Below, one piece after another: positions 27,077 to 36,422 of a stretch of DNA of 64,000 nucleotides (position 1 is the first letter of the stretch; every line of letters starts with the position of its first letter). Both the position numbers and the translations under genes were made by a program. The DNA is taken from positions 248,001 through 312,000 of the forward strand of contig JANQHD010000010.1 in the NCBI GenBank assembly GCA_028282805.1, in the 5' to 3' direction. A model generated the notes under the pieces. It made no database searches and was not told the DNA's origin. It saw only the letters and a program-made list of their open reading frames with translations. This DNA comes from Phycisphaeraceae bacterium (GTDB lineage: Bacteria; Planctomycetota; Phycisphaerae; Phycisphaerales; Zrk34).

Positions 27077-28102
27077 ATGCCTTTGTACCCGCTGAAGTTT
27101 GAGCCGATTTACAAGGCGAAGGTCTGGGGTGGTCGGGCGTTGGAGGATTTGTTCGTACGCACATTGCCGGGCGACGAGATGATCGGCGAGTCGTGGGAAC
27201 TGGTTGACCTCGGTCAGACCTCGGTCTCCGGCGGCGGCGGCGGCGCCGAGCGGTCGGTGATCGGCAACGGCCCGCTGGCGGGGTTGACCATTCACGACGC
27301 GATGCTCAAGCACGGCCCGGAGCTGATGGGCCACCTGCCGCCGAGCGACGACGGGGGCTTCCCGCTGCTGGTCAAGTTCCTCGACGCCTCGGCGAACCTG
27401 TCGGTGCAGGTGCACCCCTCGCAACAGTTCGCGCGTGAGAACCTCGGGGCGTTTTTGAAAAGCGAGGCGTGGTACGTCATCGCCGCCGACCCGGGCGCGG
27501 CGATCTACAAGGGTGTGCGCGAGGGCGTGACGCCCGACGAGTTCCGCGCGGCGATCCGCGACAACACCGTCGAGCAACTGCTGCTCAAGTTCGAGGTCAA
27601 GGCGGGCGACATGCACTACCTGCCGTCGGGCACGTGCCACGCGCTGGGCGCGGGGATCGTGGTCGCGGAGATCCAAACGCCGAGCGACACCACGTTCCGC
27701 GTGTACGACTGGGGCCGGACCGGCCGGGAGCTGCACATCGAACAGGCGATGGAGTGCATCACGTTCGGCCCGGCGGACAGCGGCGCGAACGAGCCCGGCA
27801 GCAAGATCGTCAACGAACGGACCACGGTCGAGGCGCTGGTGCGCTGCGAGCACTTCAACATCGACCGGGTCAAACTGCCCGCCGGTTACCGCCAGAAGCT
27901 GACCGACGCCGAGCCGGTGGTGTGGATGGTGCTCGAGGGCAACGGCCGGATCACCTGCCGGGCGGTCGAGCAAACGCCTTACCACAAGGGTGAAACGATG
28001 CTGCTGCCCGCGGCGATCAGCCAGGGCGAGGTGCACGTCGAGGCCGACACGATGCTGTTGGAGATCACGTTCCCGCAGGTGGCCGCGAACCTGTTGGCGT
28101 GA
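27077..28102 (+). CDS. manA: Mannose-6-phosphate isomerase, class I (short bacterial type)
   Basis: 341 aa. FEPIYKAKVWGGRALEDLF, GESWELVD, LVKFLDASANLSVQVHPSQ (zinc-binding Q-x-H), the E-A-W pair in KSEAWYVI, LPSGTCHALGAGIVVAEIQ (second zinc His) and TTFRVYDWGR define a type I phosphomannose isomerase of the short Bacillus-like form. It interconverts mannose-6-P and fructose-6-P. The Gly-rich SVSGGGGGAERS near residue 52 is an unusual low-complexity loop. It starts 3 bp after the Nfu domain gene and is therefore probably cotranscribed. Confidence 0.93.
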   Translation: MPLYPLKFEPIYKAKVWGGRALEDLFVRTLPGDEMIGESWELVDLGQTSVSGGGGGAERSVIGNGPLAGLTIHDAMLKHGPELMGHLPPSDDGGFPLLVKFLDASANLSVQVHPSQQFARENLGAFLKSEAWYVIAADPGAAIYKGVREGVTPDEFRAAIRDNTVEQLLLKFEVKAGDMHYLPSGTCHALGAGIVVAEIQTPSDTTFRVYDWGRTGRELHIEQAMECITFGPADSGANEPGSKIVNERTTVEALVRCEHFNIDRVKLPAGYRQKLTDAEPVVWMVLEGNGRITCRAVEQTPYHKGETMLLPAAISQGEVHVEADTMLLEITFPQVAANLLA

Positions 28103-28108
28103 GGGTGG

Positions 28109-28672
28109 TCAGTCGTCTTTCGAGAATGGCAGCATGCGATGCAGGTAGCCGCCGCGCTCGTACCAGTGTCGGCGTAACACGAAGGCGACGTGCACGGCGA
28201 TCGTGGCGCACAGCGCATACGCCGCGACCACGTGCACGAGCGTGCCGATCGCGACGAGCAGCTCGATGCGTTTCGCCGGCGCCGGGATGTGCAGCAACCC
28301 GAAGAACGGCACCTTCTGTGCCGCGCCAAGCAACATCGCGATACCGCTGACCGGCATGGCGAACAGCAGCACGTACAGGCTGCGCTCGACGAACCGGATG
28401 ACGGATATTTCCCAGCCGTACATCCCCTCGGCCCACTCGGGCAGCTGCGACGCCTTGCGCCAGATCAAGCGCCCGCAGACCACCACCAGCACCAGCAGCC
28501 CGACGGACTTGTGCCAGTCGTAGAACCCGCCGCCGACCTTGATGATGCGCGTTTCCATGACCAGCGCGGTGACGAACTGGTTGACGACGAGCAGGAACGT
28601 GGCCCAGTGGAACGCCTTGGTGATCGCGCCGTAGTGGCTGTAGTCGTTTTTCCAACGCATGGTGCGGCCCAT
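28109..28672 (-). CDS. Cytochrome b561-family membrane protein
   Basis: 187 aa. Four hydrophobic helices carry the haem ligand His residues typical of the CybB/b561 group: KAFHWATF (helix 1), DWHKSVG (helix 2), LVHVVAAY and IAVHVAFV (helices 3-4). R/K-rich cytoplasmic loops fit the positive-inside rule. These proteins move electrons between quinone or superoxide and periplasmic or cytoplasmic acceptors. The start could also be the second Met (28660). It lies 22 bp downstream of the lipoprotein gene 28695-29882 and is likely its operon partner. Confidence 0.88.
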   Translation of the reverse strand: MGRTMRWKNDYSHYGAITKAFHWATFLLVVNQFVTALVMETRIIKVGGGFYDWHKSVGLLVLVVVCGRLIWRKASQLPEWAEGMYGWEISVIRFVERSLYVLLFAMPVSGIAMLLGAAQKVPFFGLLHIPAPAKRIELLVAIGTLVHVVAAYALCATIAVHVAFVLRRHWYERGGYLHRMLPFSKDD

Positions 28673-28694
28673 GACGCCGAGCGGAGGCCCGGCG

Positions 28695-29882
28695 CTATTG
28701 GTTGGCGATCGCGTCGATCGCGGGTTGGTGGTTCTTGCGCTGGTCGCCGTCGATCGGCACGCTGATCAGGTTCAGGTTCGTGCCGGCCGAACCGTACGCT
28801 TTGACGTTAGCCAAATACATGACGGTCTGGCTGTCCAACCAGCCGGGGTAGACCCGTGATGTGAACATGAAGTTGATCCCACGGCCCGTGTTCGGCGCGG
28901 CGTTGCTGGCGACGCGTTTGACGTGGTCGAACGAATCGGCCTCGTGCACGTCGAGCAACAGCCGGTCGCCGTTTTCGCCGGAGCCGACGAGCAGGTGCTT
29001 GCCGTCGGGGCAGTAGAACGCGTAGCGCACGTCGTCTTTGAGGTCCTCGACCTCGCCGGTCTCCAGGTCGACCTTGTAGAGCACCGAGGGCGTGTCCCCG
29101 ATGACCCGCCGCATCGGGTTGCCGCCAGCCCTGATCGCCCCGAACATGCCTTCGGCATCCGGTCGCTTGGGCACCGGCAGTTCGAGGGGGTCGCCGACCT
29201 TACCCGTCGCAGCGGCGGTGAACAGCAGCGTGCCGCCGTCGGGCGAGAGCGCAAGGAAGCTCGTTTCTTCACCGAGCACGGCGGCGATTTGGTGCGTCTG
29301 TCCGTCGGCCACATCGATGCGCACGACGTGGCCCTTGTAGAGATCGGCGTGTTCGGTTTCGTACGTGCCATCGGTGACAAACGCGTAGATCGATTTGCCG
29401 TCCGGGCTCCAGCGGTGCAGCAGCGACACCTTCTTCGCGATGCGGCGCGGCTTGCGGTCGCCGGGCTTCATCACGTAAAGGTCCGGCGGGCGCCTGTCGG
29501 GGACCGGCCCCTCGGCCTCTGCGCTGAACGAGAACGTATCGTCGACAGGGCTTGGCGCGATGTAACTGACAAGCTGGCCCGTGACCAGGTGCTGGACCTT
29601 GCCCGACGCTTCGACCAGGGCGATGTCGATCTCGGGCTGAAACTCATCTTCGTCGGCGCTGGCCGCGAGGAACGCCCCGTTGCCCTTTGGCAGGTAGACG
29701 CCGAACACCGGGATGCCGCTCGGTTTGTACAAGTTGGTGACCTCGCCGGTCTTCGGATCGTAACGGACGAAGCCCTCCTGCCGAGCGATCAGCACGTCGC
29801 CGCGGGGCGAAACGGACAGCTCGATCGGGAAGCAGCCGGCGATAAGCGAACAGGCGACGATTACGAGAAGCCAGCGCGTCAT
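28695..29882 (-). CDS. Lipoprotein with TolB-like/WD40 beta-propeller
   Basis: 395 aa. The start MTRWLLVIVACSLIAGC (lipobox LIAGC, Cys ~17) has AGGGGA upstream. The body is a series of propeller-like blades: LSVSPRGDVLIARQEGFVRYDPKTG, LLHRWSPDGKSIYAFVTDG, FLALSPDGGTLLFTAA, YAFYCPDGKHLLVGSG. Each has the 'SPDG' turn of TolB/DPP4-type repeats. No protease triad is evident. It is likely a periplasmic interaction or ligand-binding protein on the inner leaflet of the outer membrane. It is cotranscribed with the b561 gene. Confidence 0.82.
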   Translation of the reverse strand: MTRWLLVIVACSLIAGCFPIELSVSPRGDVLIARQEGFVRYDPKTGEVTNLYKPSGIPVFGVYLPKGNGAFLAASADEDEFQPEIDIALVEASGKVQHLVTGQLVSYIAPSPVDDTFSFSAEAEGPVPDRRPPDLYVMKPGDRKPRRIAKKVSLLHRWSPDGKSIYAFVTDGTYETEHADLYKGHVVRIDVADGQTHQIAAVLGEETSFLALSPDGGTLLFTAAATGKVGDPLELPVPKRPDAEGMFGAIRAGGNPMRRVIGDTPSVLYKVDLETGEVEDLKDDVRYAFYCPDGKHLLVGSGENGDRLLLDVHEADSFDHVKRVASNAAPNTGRGINFMFTSRVYPGWLDSQTVMYLANVKAYGSAGTNLNLISVPIDGDQRKNHQPAIDAIANQ

Positions 29883-30036
29883 GGCAAATCCCCTTGCGGT
29901 GTGGGCTTGCGGCTCGGATTCACTGTACACCCGGCCCGCCGGACCGACAACGCGAAAACGTGCAACCGCCGCCACCAACCGCTAGCATGGGCCGACTGCC
30001 ACCCCACCCCCGCAGGTTGACCAGGGAGTACCCGCC

Positions 30037-31173
30037 GTGCGTGACCAAAGACTCGACAAGCTCGCTCAAGTCATCGTCCAATACTCGATCGGCGCCAAGA
30101 AGGGCCAGCTCGTTCGGCTGACCAGCGATCCGATCGCCATGCCTTTGATCGAAGCGCTCTACGAACAGCTGATCAAGGCGGGGGCGCACGTGACATTCAA
30201 CTGCGCACCCGACAGTTTTGCCGAGATCTTCTATGAAAACGCCTCGCCGGCTCAGCTCAAGCACGTCAACCCGATCGCCAGGTACCAGGCGCAGAAGATC
30301 GACGCGAGCATCGGGCTGTGGGCGGCGACGAACACCAAGGCGCTGACCGGCATCGACCCGAAGAAGCAGGCCATCGCCGGCGCGGCGCGCAAGCCGTTGA
30401 CCAAGCTGTTCTTCAACCGCGCCGCCAAGGGCGAGCTGAGCTGGTGCGGCACGCTGTTCCCCACGCAGGCCAGTGCGCAGGACGCCGAGATGTCGCTGCG
30501 TGAGTACGAGGACTTCGTCTTCGCCGCGGGCCACATCGACAAGGCCGACCCCGTCGCCGAGTGGAAGAAGATCGACCGCCAGCAGCAGAAGGTCGCCGAC
30601 TACCTCAACGGCAAGAAGGAAGTGCACTTCAAGACGGCCAGCGGCACGGACCTGCGGGTGAACGTCGAGGGCATGACCTGGATCAACTGCGCCGGCCACG
30701 AGAACTTCCCCGACGGCGAGGTGTTCACCGGGCCTAACCTCAAGGCAAAAGACGGCGGGGTCAACGGCGTGGTGCGCTACAGCTTCCCCGCGGTGCACCA
30801 CGGCCGCGAGGTGCACGACATCGAACTGACCTTCGAGAAGGGCCGGGTCGCCAAGGCCAAGGCGAGCAAGAACGAGGCGTTCCTCAAGCAGATGCTCAAG
30901 CTCGACAAGGGCGCCAGCGCCGTCGGCGAGGTCGCCATCGGCACCAACTACAACATCCAACGCTACACCAAGAACACGCTGTTCGACGAGAAGATCGGCG
31001 GCACGTTCCACCTGGCCGTGGGCGCCGGCTACCCCGAGTCGGGCAACACCAACGAGTCGGGCTTGCACTGGGACATGGTGTGCGACCTGCGCCCCGGCGG
31101 CACGATCACGGTGGACGGCAAGGTGATCAGCAAGGACGGCAAGTTCACCCGCAAGGGCTGGCCGGGCGCCTGA
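30037..31173 (+). CDS. M29-family aminopeptidase
   Basis: 378 aa with a GTG start at 30037 supported by AGGGAG 8 bp upstream. The family features are RLDKLAQVIVQYSIGAKKGQLV at the N-terminus, ENFPDGEVFTGP (metal-binding Glu), YSFPAVHHGREVHDIELTFEKG, GEVAIGTNYNIQRYTKNTLFDEKIGGTFHLAVGAGYPE and a final His-Asp (LHWDMVCDL). M29 enzymes (AmpS, PepS, AmpT) are dinuclear-metal cytosolic aminopeptidases. Its length is slightly under the usual ~410. It stands alone, divergent from the beta-propeller lipoprotein. Confidence 0.93.
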   Translation: MRDQRLDKLAQVIVQYSIGAKKGQLVRLTSDPIAMPLIEALYEQLIKAGAHVTFNCAPDSFAEIFYENASPAQLKHVNPIARYQAQKIDASIGLWAATNTKALTGIDPKKQAIAGAARKPLTKLFFNRAAKGELSWCGTLFPTQASAQDAEMSLREYEDFVFAAGHIDKADPVAEWKKIDRQQQKVADYLNGKKEVHFKTASGTDLRVNVEGMTWINCAGHENFPDGEVFTGPNLKAKDGGVNGVVRYSFPAVHHGREVHDIELTFEKGRVAKAKASKNEAFLKQMLKLDKGASAVGEVAIGTNYNIQRYTKNTLFDEKIGGTFHLAVGAGYPESGNTNESGLHWDMVCDLRPGGTITVDGKVISKDGKFTRKGWPGA

Positions 31174-31443
31174 AGCGCCGCGCCCTAATCAGAGCGGGCC
31201 GAGCCTTGGTCGACCCAGCCCGCCCGAGGCCCCCGGCCCCCGGAAGCCCCGCCCCGTCATGCCCCGGAAGCCGGTTGCCCCGGCCCCCGGGGTCGACCCC
31301 GGACCGCCCGGGGTGATCCAATCACTGAAACCAGCATACGCGCGGGCGTATCGCACGGGTGCAGCGCCGGGCCTTCTGGCGGGCAGTTCTGCGCCGCGCC
31401 GCGTGGTATGCTTACCCATCATCCGACGATGGAGGCACCGTTC

Positions 31444-31935
31444 ATGTTGGCCACCGCATTGCAGAAGTTGATCGATTCCGAACAAACCACAGTCACCGAG
31501 GTCGCGGAGCTCGCGGGCGTGAGCAACTCGACGGTCTACCGCTGGATCGCCCGGCGGTCGGAGCCGTCGTTCGACGCGATCCGCCGGTTGATCCGGGGCC
31601 TGCCCGACCCGCGGGCGCAGGAGATGCTGCTCGCCACGATCATCACCGGCACCTCGTTCCGCGTGCAGAACTACCAGTTGGACCTGGACATCAACGAGGA
31701 CGGCGTGGTCAATAGCGAAGACGCACTCGACGCGGCGATCAAGGTCGTCCGCAGCGCCGGCCGGTCGCTGACCTCCGTGCGCGCCGCGGCCGTGGCCGGC
31801 AAGGTCCGCAAGGACGAGGTCGTGCCGCTGGTGGAGGAGCTGAACGACGTGATCCATCACGCGGCGCTCGTGCAGGAGGTGCTGATCCTCATGGTCGACA
31901 AGAAGCGCCGCCGCAAGGCCAAACCCGTGCGGTGA
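31444..31935 (+). CDS. Helix-turn-helix DNA-binding protein
   Basis: 163 aa from ATG 31444, preceded by GGAGG (31431-31435) at 8-bp spacing. Upstream in-frame ATGs have no SD. Residues ~5-45 contain a helix-turn-helix (TVTEVAELAGVSNSTVYRWIARRSEPSFDAIRRLI) of the LacI/Xre/CI type. The middle has an EF-hand-like DLDINEDGVVNSED sequence, and the C-terminus is helical and basic (KKRRRKAKPV). No sensor domain is recognised. The upstream 270 bp (31174-31443) is extremely GC-rich with C/G runs and holds no gene. It precedes the glycoside hydrolase by 43 bp and may regulate it. Confidence 0.75.
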   Translation: MLATALQKLIDSEQTTVTEVAELAGVSNSTVYRWIARRSEPSFDAIRRLIRGLPDPRAQEMLLATIITGTSFRVQNYQLDLDINEDGVVNSEDALDAAIKVVRSAGRSLTSVRAAAVAGKVRKDEVVPLVEELNDVIHHAALVQEVLILMVDKKRRRKAKPVR

Positions 31936-31978
31936 TCGCTGACAACACCCGACCGTCGGCGTGCGTCTAGTTCACATC

Positions 31979-33973
31979 ATGCTTAGCACGCCCGCGACCT
32001 TGCGTTCACCAAAAACCGTCGGCGCCCTGCGGGTGCGCGACGACGCCCCGCCATTGCCCGGGGCGATGGGGTACACCGCGCACAAACGCGGCGACGGGCT
32101 GCGCTGGTCGATCGAACCCGGCACGCTCACGCGCGACCACTGGTTGAGCTGCGACATGCTGATCGAGGGCCACATCCAGGCGACCTTCCAGCTGACCATC
32201 ACGGAAGAAGGCGGCGACGACCGCAACCGGTTCACGCTGATCTTCGGCCTGCTCAACCAGTGCCAAGGCCGGGTGCGGCTGCACATGTCGGCGTTGAACC
32301 AGAACGCGTGGGCGCTGGGGCGCGAGGCTGCGGTGCTCAAGCGGATATGTTTCGGCGACGCGGTCGAGCCGGCGCACGCGGCGACGATCGAGCTGACCGT
32401 CGCGCGCACCGACGGCCAACCCGTGCGGTTCTGGTTGACCGAGCCGGTGCTGAGCGAGACCGAGCCGAAGCTGCCCAACCGGCCGGTGTTGCCGAAGAGG
32501 TTGTTGTGTGATGAGCTCGGGCAGAGCACGCTGAGCGATTGGCCGGGTAAAACCAAGTCGGTTGATGAGATGCACGCGCGTGTGAAAGGTTATGCGGCGG
32601 GAAAGGGCCTGCGCGCCAAGCCCGCGCAGCGCACGCGCTGGGGCGGCTGGTCCGGCAAACGGTTCGAGGCAACGGGCTACTTCCGCACGCAACACGACGG
32701 CAACCGCTGGTGGTTAACAGACCCCGAGGGCTACGCGTTCTGGTCGACCGGGCCCGACGTGACTAGCCCGCGCATCGAGGCTCGGGTTGCGGGCATCGAG
32801 TCGGCCGTGCCGCGTCCCCTGATCGACAACCCCGCTTACCGGCGTGGCAAGTCGCGGTCGCTCGACATCATGGTCGGCCACTTGCACCGCACGTTCGGTG
32901 ATGACTGGCACGCCCAGTGGCAAAAGCTTGTCGTGCACCTGCTGCACGATGCGGGGTTTAACACGTTCGGCAACTGGTCGGACTGGCGAACGGCCAGCGG
33001 GGCGCGGTTCCCGTACGTTCGGCCGCTCAGCTTCCGAAGCCGGCGCACGCGCACTGTTTTCCGCGACTTCCCCGACGTGTTCGACGCGGCGTCGTTCGAA
33101 GCCGACGCCGCCGAGTACGCCGAGGCGCTCGAGCCGTCGGCCGACGATCCGGCGTTGATTGGTTATTTCTTGATGAACGAGCCGCAGTGGGGCTTTGCCA
33201 AGCAGACGCCGGCCGAGGGCATGTTGATCAACACGCCCCGCTGCCGTACGCGCGAGGCGTTGGCCGACTGGTTGAAACAGAAACGCGATACACCCGCTGC
33301 GCTGGCGAGGGCGTGGGGCGGCGGCGTGACCTTCGATGACGTCGCCTCGGGTGATTGGTCGCACACGCTGACGCAACAAGCCCGCGCCGACCTGCGCGCG
33401 TTCAGCACGGCCATGGTGCGCAAGCTGTACGACACGCTCTCGGCCGCCTGCCGCAAGGTCGACGCACACCACCTCAACCTCGGCGCGCGTTACTTCCGCC
33501 CGCCGCCCGGTTGGGCGCTGGCGGGCATGACCAGCTTCGACGTGTTCTCGATCAACCGTTACGACCAGACGCCCGACGCCGAGGCGCTGACCGCGATGAG
33601 CAAGGCGACCGGCAAGCCCGTGATCATCGGCGAGTGGCACTTCGGGGCGCTCGACCGCGGTCTGCCGGCGACGGGCATCCAGCGCGTCGCCGACCAGGCC
33701 GAGCGCGGCAAGGCGTACCGGCGCTACATCGAGCTCGCCGCCGCGCACCCCGCGTGCGTCGGGGCGCACTGGTTTACGCTGTACGACCAGTCGTGCCTCG
33801 GGCGGTTCGACGGCGAGGCGTACAACATCGGTTTCTACGACGTGTGCCACCAGCCCTACCAAGCGCTGGTCGACGCCGCCCGCGCCAGCCACGAACGCCT
33901 GTACCGCATCGCTGTGGGCCAGCTCGAACCATTCGACGAAAAAGTTGAATACCGACCGGCCCTGTTCCACTAA
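31979..33973 (+). CDS. Clan GH-A glycoside hydrolase-like protein (GH50/GH42-like), cytoplasmic
   Basis: About 664 aa. The ATG at 31979 is chosen, but the SD is poor and a GTG at 31961 is possible. No signal peptide is seen. An N-terminal beta-domain (~1-210) precedes a TIM-barrel region. Within it, GYFRTQHDGNRWWLTDPEGYAFWSTGPDV and FNTFGNWSDW resemble agarase-type (GH50) enzymes. IGYFLMNEPQWG has the N-E acid/base pair of clan GH-A, and PVIIGEWHFGALDRG supplies the nucleophile Glu. The residues expected for retaining hydrolysis are therefore present. The substrate is uncertain: agarose or porphyran oligosaccharides, or beta-galactosides. Absence of a signal peptide suggests intracellular oligosaccharide processing. 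Confidence 0.78.
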   Translation: MLSTPATLRSPKTVGALRVRDDAPPLPGAMGYTAHKRGDGLRWSIEPGTLTRDHWLSCDMLIEGHIQATFQLTITEEGGDDRNRFTLIFGLLNQCQGRVRLHMSALNQNAWALGREAAVLKRICFGDAVEPAHAATIELTVARTDGQPVRFWLTEPVLSETEPKLPNRPVLPKRLLCDELGQSTLSDWPGKTKSVDEMHARVKGYAAGKGLRAKPAQRTRWGGWSGKRFEATGYFRTQHDGNRWWLTDPEGYAFWSTGPDVTSPRIEARVAGIESAVPRPLIDNPAYRRGKSRSLDIMVGHLHRTFGDDWHAQWQKLVVHLLHDAGFNTFGNWSDWRTASGARFPYVRPLSFRSRRTRTVFRDFPDVFDAASFEADAAEYAEALEPSADDPALIGYFLMNEPQWGFAKQTPAEGMLINTPRCRTREALADWLKQKRDTPAALARAWGGGVTFDDVASGDWSHTLTQQARADLRAFSTAMVRKLYDTLSAACRKVDAHHLNLGARYFRPPPGWALAGMTSFDVFSINRYDQTPDAEALTAMSKATGKPVIIGEWHFGALDRGLPATGIQRVADQAERGKAYRRYIELAAAHPACVGAHWFTLYDQSCLGRFDGEAYNIGFYDVCHQPYQALVDAARASHERLYRIAVGQLEPFDEKVEYRPALFH

Positions 33974-33991
33974 AGCCGGTATGCTTTAGGC

Positions 33992-35203
33992 ATGCCCCAA
34001 ACCACGACCACCATGCGCTTTGCCTCGGCAATCAGCCAGGCCGAAACCAGCGGGGCTGCGATCGACTCGGCGCTGCACGACATCGCCGACCAGATGGCGG
34101 GCCTGCCGATCGACCTGCTCATCATCACCATGACTTACCACCACGCCGACGAGGCCGACCACATCGTCGATCAGGCGATGACGCTGCTCACGCCCGCGGC
34201 GATGATCGGCACCACCGCCGGCGGCGTCGTGGCCAGCGGCATCGAGGTCGAGGGCGACCCGGCGATCACGCTGCTCGCGGCGCACCTGCCCGGCGTTCAG
34301 ATGAACACCTTCACCTACAACGACCTCGACTGGCCCGCCAGCGCCCAGGCCCCTCACGACCTGCGCCACAACCTCATGGGCGACCTCTACGAGCACGAGC
34401 CGAAGCTGGTCATGATGTTCGCCGACCCGTTTTCCGTGCCCATGAGCAAGCTGCTGCCCACGCTCGACAAGGCCACCGGCGGCACGCCGGTCGTCGGCGG
34501 CATGGCCAGCGGCTCGCTCGAACCCAACGGCAACCGCATGCTCATCGACGGCCGCGCCCTCAACGAAGGCGCGGTCGGCGTCGTGCTCACCGGCAACCTC
34601 AGCGTCGAGACCACCGTCAGCCAGGGGTGCCGGCCGATCGGCCAACCCTACGTCATCACCCAGTGCAACAAGAACCTCATCCAGCAGCTCGGCGGGCAGA
34701 ACGTCATGGAAGTTGTCCGCGAGCTGACCGACCAGCTCGACGCCGAGAACCGCGCGCTCATGCAGCAGGGCCTGCTCGTCGGGCGCGTGATCAACGAGTA
34801 CAAGGATCGCTTCGGGCGAGGCGACTTCCTCATCCGCAACGTCATCGGCGCCGCGAAAGATGAATCGTTCATCGCCGTCAGCGACTTCGTGAAGGTCGGC
34901 ATGACCGTTCAGTTCCACGTGCGCGACAAGCGCACCGCCGAGGAAGACCTGCACCTGCTGCTCGATGCCCAGAAGCTGCACGGCCCGCCGGCCGGGGTGT
35001 TCCTGTGCACCTGCAACGGCCGGGGCTCGGGCATGTACGAACAGCCCGATCGCGAAACGACGATCATCGCCCAGCACCTCGGCGACGTGCCGCTGACCGG
35101 TTTCTTCGCCGCCGGCGAGATCGGCCCCATCGGCCGCAACAACTTCGTGCACGGCTTCACCGCGTCGATAGCGCTGTTCCGCCCGATCGAACAACACACG
35201 TAA
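33992..35203 (+). CDS. FIST N/C-domain sensory protein
   Basis: 403 aa. The N-terminal half contains LLIITMTYHHADEADHIVDQA and AAMIGTTAGGVVASGIEVE. The C-terminal half contains RGDFLIRNVIGAAKDESFIAVSDFVKVGMTVQFHVRDKRTAEEDL and GVFLCTCNGRGSGMYEQPDRE...FFAAGEIGPIGRNNFVHGFTASIALF. Together these are the FIST_N and FIST_C domains. FIST modules are predicted small-ligand (amino-acid) sensors, usually fused to or near signalling proteins. Here it is free-standing and cytoplasmic. The neighbouring genes (GH-A enzyme, SASA esterase) give no firm clue to the ligand. The SD is weak. Confidence 0.9.
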   Translation: MPQTTTTMRFASAISQAETSGAAIDSALHDIADQMAGLPIDLLIITMTYHHADEADHIVDQAMTLLTPAAMIGTTAGGVVASGIEVEGDPAITLLAAHLPGVQMNTFTYNDLDWPASAQAPHDLRHNLMGDLYEHEPKLVMMFADPFSVPMSKLLPTLDKATGGTPVVGGMASGSLEPNGNRMLIDGRALNEGAVGVVLTGNLSVETTVSQGCRPIGQPYVITQCNKNLIQQLGGQNVMEVVRELTDQLDAENRALMQQGLLVGRVINEYKDRFGRGDFLIRNVIGAAKDESFIAVSDFVKVGMTVQFHVRDKRTAEEDLHLLLDAQKLHGPPAGVFLCTCNGRGSGMYEQPDRETTIIAQHLGDVPLTGFFAAGEIGPIGRNNFVHGFTASIALFRPIEQHT

Positions 35204-35239
35204 AGCCGCCGATGCCATCGGCGGTCAAAAGGCCGACTC

Positions 35240-36328
35240 ATGAACCGCATGACAAGCGCCGTCGCAGCGTTCGTTCTGATCGCCTGGCTCGTGACCCCCA
35301 CGCACGCCACCGGCAAGGTGCAAGTGTTCTTCCTCGTCGGCCAATCCAACATGGAAGGCAAAGGCGACCCGCGCCACCTCGACACTTACCGCGACGACCC
35401 ACTGATCAAGAGCGATTACAGCAAGCTCAAGGACGGCGACGGCTGGGCCGCGCGCAACGACGTGTTTATCACCTACCCCTCCAAGCGCGGCGGCGCACAG
35501 CACGGCCCGCTCACCGTCGGCTTCGGCACCAAGGGCGAAAACTCGATCGGCCCCGAGTTCGGCTTCGGGCACACCGTCGGCGACGCGATCGATGCGCCGG
35601 TCGTGCTCGTGAAGCTCGCCTGGGGCGGCAAGAGCCTCGTGCGTGACTTCCGCCCGCCCAGCGCCCCACCGACCGACGCCGAGTTACAGGCCGCGCTGGC
35701 CAAGGCACAGAAGAAAAACCCCAACGCCACGCTCGACCAGGTCAAAGAAAGCTACGGCGTGTACTACGCCAAAACAATCGCACACACGAAGGATGAACTC
35801 GCCCAACTCGACCAGCGCTTCCCGTCGCTCGCCGGACGTGAGGTAGAGCTTGCGGGCTTCGTCTGGCACCAGGGCTTCAACGACATGGTCAACCGCGACC
35901 TGCGCGAGCGCGATTACGCCGAGTACACGCGGTTGCTGATTCACTTTATACGTGACGTGCGCAAGGACCTCGGTGCACCCGACATGCCGTTTGTAATCGG
36001 TGAGTTGGGCACGGGCGGCATCCCGAATCGTGGCGCGTTTCAAACCGCGCAAGCTAACGCCGTCAAGGCGCCCGGTTTTGAGGGCGACGTGGCGTTCGTG
36101 CCCACCGCCGAGTATTACGACACCGTGGCGCACGAGTACTACGAGAAGGGTTACTGGAAGAAGAACAGCACGCCCGAGCAGAAACAGATGTGGCGATCGG
36201 TCGGCAACGACCGGCCGTACCACTACCTCGGCTCGGGCAAGACGTACTACCTCAAGGGCGTCGCGTTCGGCCGAGCAATGTTAGCGATGACAACCCACGC
36301 CCCGCTCCGCGAGAAGGCGGCGCCATAG
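35240..36328 (+). CDS. Secreted SASA/CE6-type carbohydrate esterase (SGNH hydrolase)
   Basis: 362 aa. The signal peptide is ~1-26 (cleavage near THA-TGK). The nucleophile block VFFLVGQSNMEGKG carries the catalytic Ser in GQSNM. A central GPEFGFGHTVGD and VKLAWGGKSL correspond to blocks II/III, and VWHQGFNDM supplies the catalytic Asp/His block typical of sialate-O-acetylesterase-like (SASA/DUF303) proteins. It probably removes acetyl groups from glycans in the periplasm or outside the cell, complementing the glycoside hydrolases in this window. The end is hydrophilic with no anchor. Confidence 0.87.
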   Translation: MNRMTSAVAAFVLIAWLVTPTHATGKVQVFFLVGQSNMEGKGDPRHLDTYRDDPLIKSDYSKLKDGDGWAARNDVFITYPSKRGGAQHGPLTVGFGTKGENSIGPEFGFGHTVGDAIDAPVVLVKLAWGGKSLVRDFRPPSAPPTDAELQAALAKAQKKNPNATLDQVKESYGVYYAKTIAHTKDELAQLDQRFPSLAGREVELAGFVWHQGFNDMVNRDLRERDYAEYTRLLIHFIRDVRKDLGAPDMPFVIGELGTGGIPNRGAFQTAQANAVKAPGFEGDVAFVPTAEYYDTVAHEYYEKGYWKKNSTPEQKQMWRSVGNDRPYHYLGSGKTYYLKGVAFGRAMLAMTTHAPLREKAAP

Positions 36329-36422
36329 CACCGATCACTTCACGACGTGGTCTTGCTGGGTGTTGATCGACGAGCCGGGGTCGCTGGCAACGGCGCGGGC
36401 GTGTTGGTGATGGCGTGACGGT

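Noticed and set aside
31174-31443. Possible structured RNA in the very GC-rich stretch before the HTH gene
   Set aside because: Runs of C and G give many weak pairings but no distinct stable stem with a defined loop. It looks like low-complexity sequence.
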